From NCBI GenBank assembly GCA_017458225.1, contig JAFTFX010000029.1:1-64000 (forward strand): DNA of 64,000 nucleotides, read 5' to 3'. The notes under the pieces are model-generated. The model did not search any database and was not told the origin of the DNA. It saw only the letters and a list, made by a program, of their open reading frames with translations. The stretch is from Prevotella sp. (GTDB lineage Bacteria; Bacteroidota; Bacteroidia; Bacteroidales; Bacteroidaceae). Every line of letters starts with the position of its first letter. Position 1 is the first letter of the stretch. This document shows, piece by piece, positions 59,364 to 64,000 of this stretch. Made by a program: the position numbers and the translations under genes.

Positions 59364-59932
59364 ACTGGACGGAAAATGTCATTCTGGTCGATGCCGACCA
59401 TATAGACAAGGTGGCCTTCAACCTGATTGTCAACTTCGAACGGATGATAGGCCGGCGCATTCCACCGGCCGACATGCCCAAGTGGATTGACTGCATAGCC
59501 CTTGACGGCGGCATACGCGAAGGCGAACACCTGACGCAGGTGGCACTGATACACGACAAGAGCAGGACGCAACTGGAAAACTTTGTTCCAGCGGCCTATG
59601 CCGAACTGGACGGCAAGGCGTTCAAGGACCATCTGGGCGAGTTCACCATCAATGCCTATCCCGTGGAACAACTGACGACGAAAGCCGACTTCTTTCTGGA
59701 TGCCCTGCAAACGGTGTGCACACAGCAGGAAGTGAAACGGGTGATGGTGGTTGCCGGCGACGACCTGTACGACAAGGTGAAGAGCACCTTGCGCCGCATT
59801 GACGACGACGAGAAACGCATCACCGTCTTCAGCATGCAGCCCCATGAAGGCGGCAACTTCCGACAGGAGATTCTGGGCTACTCGCTCATGGCGGCGCTGG
59901 GCATCAGGGCCGACGAACTCAAGGAGCAATAG
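59360..59932 (+). CDS. Conserved hypothetical protein, 190 aa
   Basis: Soluble protein that I do not recognise with confidence. The opening NWTENVILVDADHIDKVAFN has an acidic strand-end (VDADHID), and later VKRVMVVAGDDLYDKVKSTL suggests a second acidic strand-end in a Rossmann-like alpha/beta fold, compatible with a NYN/PIN-like or similar domain. This is a guess from pattern only. It is translationally coupled to the small secreted protein gene upstream and lies 48 bp ahead of nhaD. Confidence 0.65.
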   Translation: MNWTENVILVDADHIDKVAFNLIVNFERMIGRRIPPADMPKWIDCIALDGGIREGEHLTQVALIHDKSRTQLENFVPAAYAELDGKAFKDHLGEFTINAYPVEQLTTKADFFLDALQTVCTQQEVKRVMVVAGDDLYDKVKSTLRRIDDDEKRITVFSMQPHEGGNFRQEILGYSLMAALGIRADELKEQ

Positions 59933-59980
59933 GCAACCGAACAACAACCTAAAAAAACAAACCATTAACGACCTGAAAAC

Positions 59981-61312
59981 ATGGCTACACTGACTATCTG
60001 TATCGTCACACTGTTCGTCATAGGCTATCTGTGCATAGCCCTGGAGAGCGTGACCGAAATCAACAAGGCTGCCATCGCGCTGCTGATGTGCGTAGGCTGC
60101 TGGACGCTGCTGATGGTGGCACCCGGCATCTACTACCCCGAAATAGCACCGGCAGAGGTAGTTCACCACATCAGCGAGGTGATAGAACACCACCTGGGCG
60201 ACGCGGCCGGCACGCTGTTCTTCCTGATGGGAGCAATGACCATCGTGGAGATTGTGGACACCAACGGAGGCTTCAACTTCGTGCGCGACACAATGAAGAC
60301 GCGCTCGAAGCGCAAACTGCTCTGGCGAGTGGCCTTCATGACGTTCTGCCTCTCAGCCATTCTGGACAACCTCACCACGTCAATCGTGATGATCATGGTG
60401 CTGCGCAAGCTGGTGCAGAGCCGCGAGGAACGTCTCGTCTATGCCGCACTCATCATCATCGCGGCCAACAGCGGCGGTGCTTTCTCACCCATCGGCGACG
60501 TGACGACCATCATGCTGTGGATCAAGGGCGTAATCACCACACAGGGTGTGATTACAGAGATATTCCTGCCCTCGCTGCTGTCTATGCTGGTGCCGGCCTT
60601 CATACTGCAATACTCGCTGAAAGGAAAGTTCGACAAAGAGCAGAACCTTCAGAAGGCCGACGTGAGCGCCTTCACCACCCGGCAGCGCAACATCATCTTC
60701 TGGCTCGGCGTGGGCGGTCTGGTGTTTGTGCCCATCTTCAAGACCATCACCCACCTGCCCCCGTTCATGGGCATCCTGCTGGTGCTGGGTGTGCTGTGGA
60801 CCACGACAGAGATTTTCCACCACCAGATAGCTGAAGAAGACACGATGGCCAAGCGCGTCAGCGACCTGCTCTCCAAGATAGACCTCTCGACCATCATGTT
60901 CTTCCTGGGCATTCTCATGGCGGTGGCCGTACTGCAGGAGATTGGCGTGCTGACCATGCTGGGCGAGGGACTGAACGAGGCGTTCGACGGCAACTACTAT
61001 CTCATCACAGGCATCATAGGCGTGCTGTCGTCCATCGTCGACAACGTGCCGCTGGTGGCTGGCTGCATGGGCATGTATCCCGTGGCCGAAGCTGGACCGA
61101 TGGCCGTCGACGGCATCTTCTGGCAACTGCTGGCCTACTGTGCCGGTGTGGGCGGCTCGATGCTCATCATTGGCTCGGCTGCCGGCGTGGTGGTTATGGG
61201 ACTGGAGAAGATCACCTTTGGCTGGTATATGAAGAAGATCACCTGGATAGCCTTCGCTGGCTATCTGGCCGGCATCCTGTTCTACTGGCTGGAAAGAACA
61301 CTGTTCTTCTGA
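59981..61312 (+). CDS. nhaD: NhaD-type Na+/H+ antiporter, 443 aa
   Basis: Inner-membrane sodium:proton antiporter of the ion-transporter superfamily. About twelve hydrophobic segments. Typical blocks: VVHHISEVIEHHLGDAAGTL, FFLMGAMTIVEIVDTNGGFN, LDNLTTSIVMIMVLRKLV, NSGGAFSPIGDVTTIMLWIK and GVLSSIVDNVPLVAGCMGMY. The conserved polar residues of the two unwound helices are present. Its last codon leads into a tandem 8-bp repeat that contains the stop codon. A hairpin terminator follows at 61360-61390. Confidence 0.93.
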   Translation: MATLTICIVTLFVIGYLCIALESVTEINKAAIALLMCVGCWTLLMVAPGIYYPEIAPAEVVHHISEVIEHHLGDAAGTLFFLMGAMTIVEIVDTNGGFNFVRDTMKTRSKRKLLWRVAFMTFCLSAILDNLTTSIVMIMVLRKLVQSREERLVYAALIIIAANSGGAFSPIGDVTTIMLWIKGVITTQGVITEIFLPSLLSMLVPAFILQYSLKGKFDKEQNLQKADVSAFTTRQRNIIFWLGVGGLVFVPIFKTITHLPPFMGILLVLGVLWTTTEIFHHQIAEEDTMAKRVSDLLSKIDLSTIMFFLGILMAVAVLQEIGVLTMLGEGLNEAFDGNYYLITGIIGVLSSIVDNVPLVAGCMGMYPVAEAGPMAVDGIFWQLLAYCAGVGGSMLIIGSAAGVVVMGLEKITFGWYMKKITWIAFAGYLAGILFYWLERTLFF

Positions 61313-61350
61313 ACTCCGGAACTCCTGAACTCCTGAACTCCTGAACTCCT
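61311..61350. repeat. Five tandem 8-bp units at the nhaD stop codon
   Basis: GAACTCCG then four times GAACTCCT. The stop TGA (61310-61312) is formed with the first unit. The first four downstream units are identical. Confidence 0.92.
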
Positions 61351-61354
61351 AACG

Positions 61355-61483
61355 AAAAGGGGCATCCTCGATATCACATCGAAGATGCCCTTTACAATCA
61401 TGTACTAAAAGCAAACAATAACCTAAAAAACAAATCTAACTATGGAACTTAGCATTTCGAAACTCTTTTCGTTTTAGTTCACG
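61355..61483 (-). ncRNA. Candidate small RNA, about 125 nt
   Basis: A complete minus-strand promoter (TTTG at 61514-61517, 19-nt spacer, TATCTTTG at 61487-61494) is followed by about 95 nt of AT-rich sequence and then a strong hairpin (61360-61390) with CCCCTTTTC at its end. No gene starts in this direction before the hairpin; the longest early ORF is ten codons. The crp gene ends upstream at 61580 and is not read by this promoter. It may be a small RNA; its terminator doubles as that of nhaD. Confidence 0.45.
61360..61390. terminator. Bidirectional terminator between nhaD and crp
   Basis: GGGCATC...TCGAT pairs with ATCGA...GATGCCC, flanked by AAAA and TTT, so it can act in both directions. 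Confidence 0.75.
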
Positions 61484-61486
61484 TTG

Positions 61487-61517
61487 CAAAGATACGACGT
61501 TTCCCGTATCGTGCAAA
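61487..61517 (-). promoter_or_regulatory. Promoter of the candidate small RNA
   Basis: TTTG, 19 nt, TATCTTTG on the minus strand, with no gene start downstream before the hairpin. Confidence 0.65.
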
Positions 61518-61579
61518 GAGGAAAACCCTAAATCTTGGTAGAGTTTTCCCTAAAACTATCAAAACAGGAAGAAAAATGA

Positions 61580-62260
61580 CTACATGAAGAGCCGTTCCAG
61601 CGACGGAACGATGATGCGGCCACGATGCAACTCTACAAGGCCTTGCTGCTGCATCAGGTTCAGCGAGTGGCTCACGTCGAGCCTGCTGTCGTTCAGATGC
61701 TCAGCCAGTTGCGTCATCAAGATACGGAACTCCTTGGTGCCTGCCGGGTAGACGCAATGGTCAATAAAGAAACGCGCAATACGCTCTTCGAGTGTCTGGG
61801 GAGCCCTGCGCCAGAAACGGTGGGCACGCTGCTGGGCCGTAGCCGACAGCAGGTTCAGACAGTTCAGGCGGAAAGTAAGGAAGGTATCGAAGAGCCTGAG
61901 CACTTCGCTCTTTGACAAAAGCAGAAACTGGCAGTCAGATTCGGCCAGAACGGTCTTGGTGTATCGTGCATGGAGCCCAAACAGGCACTCAGGTTCAATC
62001 ATCCACGGGGCCGACAAATGTTCCAGGACTTCGTAGCTGTGATCGTCGGGAGCCGATGTCACAGTGACAGTGCCCTTCACCAGAAACATCAGATGTGTGC
62101 TGGTATCGCCCTCGCGCACCACCACCTTGCGCTGTTCAAACTTGCGAAAGTCGAAACGGGTGTTGCCTACCAACTGGAGCAACTCTGAGTGGCTCATGCC
62201 CAAGAACAGCGAATACTGCTGCAAGAGAGCCATTGCTGATTCGTTATTTGCTGACAGCAT
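61580..62260 (-). CDS. Crp/Fnr-family transcription regulator, 226 aa
   Basis: N-terminal cyclic-nucleotide-binding-like domain (FEQRKVVVREGDTSTHLMFL, VKGTVTVTSAPDD), then a dimer helix and a C-terminal helix-turn-helix (LMTQLAEHLNDSRLDVSHSL, NLMQQQGLVELHRGRI). No Fe-S cysteine set is seen at the N-terminus, so it is not an Fnr oxygen sensor of the classic type; the effector is unknown. The first nine residues (MLSANNESA) come from a 36-bp duplicated segment; the second Met (MALLQQYSLFL) may be the real start. It follows apbE. Confidence 0.87.
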   Translation of the reverse strand: MLSANNESAMALLQQYSLFLGMSHSELLQLVGNTRFDFRKFEQRKVVVREGDTSTHLMFLVKGTVTVTSAPDDHSYEVLEHLSAPWMIEPECLFGLHARYTKTVLAESDCQFLLLSKSEVLRLFDTFLTFRLNCLNLLSATAQQRAHRFWRRAPQTLEERIARFFIDHCVYPAGTKEFRILMTQLAEHLNDSRLDVSHSLNLMQQQGLVELHRGRIIVPSLERLFM

Positions 62261-62303
62261 CGTTCAAATTGCTGATTCGTTATTTGCTGACAGCATCGTT
62301 CAA
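62232..62303. repeat. Perfect 36-bp tandem duplication at the apbE-crp junction
   Basis: Positions 62232-62267 and 62268-62303 are identical. The right copy encodes the end of ApbE (LNDAVSK, stop); the left copy encodes the start of the Crp-family protein (MLSANNESA) in another frame. Confidence 0.93.
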
Positions 62304-63338
62304 GGTAGGAGAGCACCAGACGGCATAACGTCCCTCGGCATCGGAATAGATAAAATAGGCCAGCAACTCGCTCTGGCGCTCAAGCAAGGCCTTAGCACGG
62401 TCGATGCCCATCACCATAAATGCGGTGGCATAGGCATCGGCAGTGGCACAATCGGAAGCAAGCACCGTTGCCGAGAGCAGACTGTGCTGCACAGGATAGC
62501 CCGTACGTGGGTCGATGGTGTGGGCATACTTGCGCCCGCCGTTGTAATAGAAATTGCGGTAGTTGCCGCTGGTTGCCATAGCGCGGTCGGTCACATTGAG
62601 CACAGCCTGCAGACTCTGAGTGGCCTGAAGACTGTCCTCAGTGGGCTTTGTGACCCCGATACGCCAAGGCATCCTACTGGGGCTGATGCCCTGAGTGACC
62701 ACCTCGCCACCAATCTCTACCATAAAGTTCTTCACGCCACGACGACGCAGCAGGGCGGCCACACAGTCAGCACCATAGCCCTTGGCCACCGCGCTGAAGT
62801 CAAGCATCACCCGATCGTCTTTCTTCAAAAGCTGTTGCGCCGTCTTGTCCAGCGTCAGCAGCTGCATGCCGACGAAGCTGCGCAGACTGTCCACCTGAGC
62901 ATCGCCGGGCAGCGACTCGTTCTTGAAACCGAATCCCCACGCATTCACCAAAGGGGCCACCGTGACATCGAAGGCACCGTCGGTCTTCTGGTGAACATCA
63001 CAAGCCAGCTCATAGACCTTCATGAAGCGCTTACTTAGCTGGGGGTGTTCCTGTGTGTTGATCTTCGACACCGTAGATTGCTCATTGAACATCGAGAACT
63101 CGTTGTCAACCGCTTTCAGCTCTTCCTCAATCTCGGCCTGCAAGTTCTGCTCACACTGGTATGTGATGCTGTACACCGTGCCGAAAACGAAACCATGATC
63201 TTTCTGATAAGGCATTGAACGCTGCTGCTTCACGATGAACAGTGTACCTGCTATCAGGAACAACAAGAAAGGCACCTGCCAAAACAACTGTTTCCGGCGT
63301 TTCTCACTCAGCCCCATAAAGCCATCAGTCCCTATCAT
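62280..63338 (-). CDS. apbE: FAD:protein FMN transferase (ApbE), 352 aa
   Basis: Attaches FMN to threonine residues of target flavoproteins such as Nqr/Rnf subunits. An N-terminal membrane or lipoprotein-like segment (WQVPFLLFLIAGTLFIVKQQ) anchors it on the outer face of the inner membrane. ApbE blocks: HGFVFGTVYSITYQC, AFDVTVAPLVNAWGFGFKNE, LDFSAVAKGYGADCVA, MATSGNYRNFYYNGGRKYAH with TIDPRTGYP and CATADAYATAFMVMG. I start it at MIGTDGFMGL (63338), 14 bp after the preceding gene; a longer frame would overlap that gene. The target flavoprotein is not in this window. The C-terminus lies in a 36-bp duplication. Confidence 0.92.
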   Translation of the reverse strand: MIGTDGFMGLSEKRRKQLFWQVPFLLFLIAGTLFIVKQQRSMPYQKDHGFVFGTVYSITYQCEQNLQAEIEEELKAVDNEFSMFNEQSTVSKINTQEHPQLSKRFMKVYELACDVHQKTDGAFDVTVAPLVNAWGFGFKNESLPGDAQVDSLRSFVGMQLLTLDKTAQQLLKKDDRVMLDFSAVAKGYGADCVAALLRRRGVKNFMVEIGGEVVTQGISPSRMPWRIGVTKPTEDSLQATQSLQAVLNVTDRAMATSGNYRNFYYNGGRKYAHTIDPRTGYPVQHSLLSATVLASDCATADAYATAFMVMGIDRAKALLERQSELLAYFIYSDAEGRYAVWCSPTLNDAVSK

Positions 63339-63352
63339 AAAATTGCATTGTT

Positions 63353-64000
63353 TTAAATATCTATCGACACATAGAATGAGTAGCCCAGCACCGAGCTGTC
63401 CTGCAATCCAAAGCCAGGCACATACCACGTCTTACCTATCCCGCCGTCATGATGCGAGATACGGGCACGATAGCGCCCCGTCCACCCCAGATGAACCGGA
63501 CCCACCAGTTTTCCGTCAAGGCCGAACACCACCTCAGCCCAGTGCTGGTTGCACCTAACGTCTGTCATCTCGAAGTTGGTGTCCCACTGCCACAGGGGGT
63601 CCTGGTATACGGGATGCGAAATGTCTACCTTATAGCTGGTGAAGCCATAGCGCAGGCCAACGAACACGCGGTTGCCCGTATGCTTCTTGTTCATGATGTT
63701 CACGTCGGCACCTATTCTGAAGTATGGAGCCGTGGTCTTGTAGCTGATGTTCGTCACCTCGTCATCTTCATGATTGGCACGGCCAATGCCCAGCTCCACA
63801 ATGGGGAAATACTGATCATGCAGGTTCAGGCGCAACGCTCCCTCATACTGACCATACGACCCTAACTGCATCTGTGCCACACCCACCAGATCGAACGACA
63901 CAGCAAAGCCACGAAACAACGGTATCGTGTCTTTTTCCAGTTTCAGGAACCGCTGTGCACTGGCTTCTGCCGAACAGGCAAGAAGCAGAAGAGCACTAAT
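63353..64000 (-). CDS. DUF6048-like exported protein, partial at the window edge
   Basis: The frame runs off the right edge, so the start is missing; at least 215 residues are present. The first residues visible (ISALLLLACSAEASAQRFLK) are the end of a signal peptide. The rest is beta-rich: DLVGVAQMQLGSYGQYEGAL, EDDEVTNISYKTTAPYFRIG, VFVGLRYGFTSYKVDISHPV, EVVFGLDGKLVGPVHLGWTG, ending SVLGYSFYVSIDI. This looks like a small outer-membrane barrel and recalls the DUF6048 family; the name is from memory. It lies just upstream of apbE. Confidence 0.7.
   Translation of the reverse strand: MSALLLLACSAEASAQRFLKLEKDTIPLFRGFAVSFDLVGVAQMQLGSYGQYEGALRLNLHDQYFPIVELGIGRANHEDDEVTNISYKTTAPYFRIGADVNIMNKKHTGNRVFVGLRYGFTSYKVDISHPVYQDPLWQWDTNFEMTDVRCNQHWAEVVFGLDGKLVGPVHLGWTGRYRARISHHDGGIGKTWYVPGFGLQDSSVLGYSFYVSIDI

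Overview
The window looks like chromosome from a Bacteroidales bacterium, most likely Prevotellaceae (Prevotella or a close relative). No rRNA marker is present, so this rests on promoters and gene families. Many starts are preceded by the Bacteroidetes promoter (TTTG, 19-20 nt, TAnnTTTG). The families present include UpxY antiterminator, BspA-type leucine-rich repeats on a C10 protease, DUF1573, bacterial alpha-2-macroglobulin, an NhaD antiporter, and secreted proteins ending in an 'LQGQRV..P..GLYI..GKK' tail. I saw no rRNA, tRNA or CRISPR array.

Layout. 0-1.1 kb: a DUF2589-like gene and an unknown partner. 1.4-4.5 kb: remnant of a capsule locus (upxY, capG, 3'-truncated capF) that meets a broken plus-strand gene at about 1,500. 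4.8-13.7 kb: surface-polysaccharide cluster in two convergent operons, flippase-GT11-GT4 (plus) and five glycosyltransferases (minus). 13.8-15.2 kb: AT-rich orphan gene pair and a wrecked toxin-antitoxin module between two copies of one hairpin. 15.2-31.3 kb: a large secreted protein with a small acidic peptide gene, gapA, mscL, a SulP transporter, a 1,567-aa C10 protease/LRR protein, a TPR histidine kinase and guaA. 31.3-33.7 kb: RelE-type toxin-antitoxin pair and an AAA/PD-(D/E)XK protein. 33.8-43.2 kb: minus-strand run alpha-2-macroglobulin, DUF1573, meaB, ispH, sugar nucleotidyltransferase. 43.3-48.2 kb: UvrD-type helicase with an internal DEDDh exonuclease, then hipBA. 48-50.3 kb: GLUG-repeat secreted protein, again with a downstream acidic peptide gene. 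50.3-55.5 kb: AT-rich island with a candidate structured RNA, a toxin-antitoxin-chaperone operon (HigB, HigA, SecB-like), a transposase/hipA-tail remnant, an interrupted lipoprotein gene and an XRE-HNH pair. 55.5-56.3 kb: PIN toxin pair. 56.8-64 kb: ADP-forming acyl-CoA synthetase, a small secreted protein, an unknown protein, NhaD, a candidate small RNA, a Crp-family regulator, ApbE and an edge-truncated DUF6048-like protein.

The most unusual content is: (1) the TAC operon; (2) four intergenic arrays with a strict 21- or 22-bp period, two of them folded back as near-perfect inverted arrays; (3) 8-bp and 9-bp period arrays lying in frame inside conserved proteins (a glycosyltransferase, IspH, alpha-2-macroglobulin) or at a stop codon (NhaD); (4) two unlinked pairs of a large secreted protein and a small acidic peptide gene sharing a leader-like N-terminus; (5) two promoter-to-terminator units without a convincing ORF. 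Five toxin-antitoxin modules, one of them broken, lie in 42 kb.
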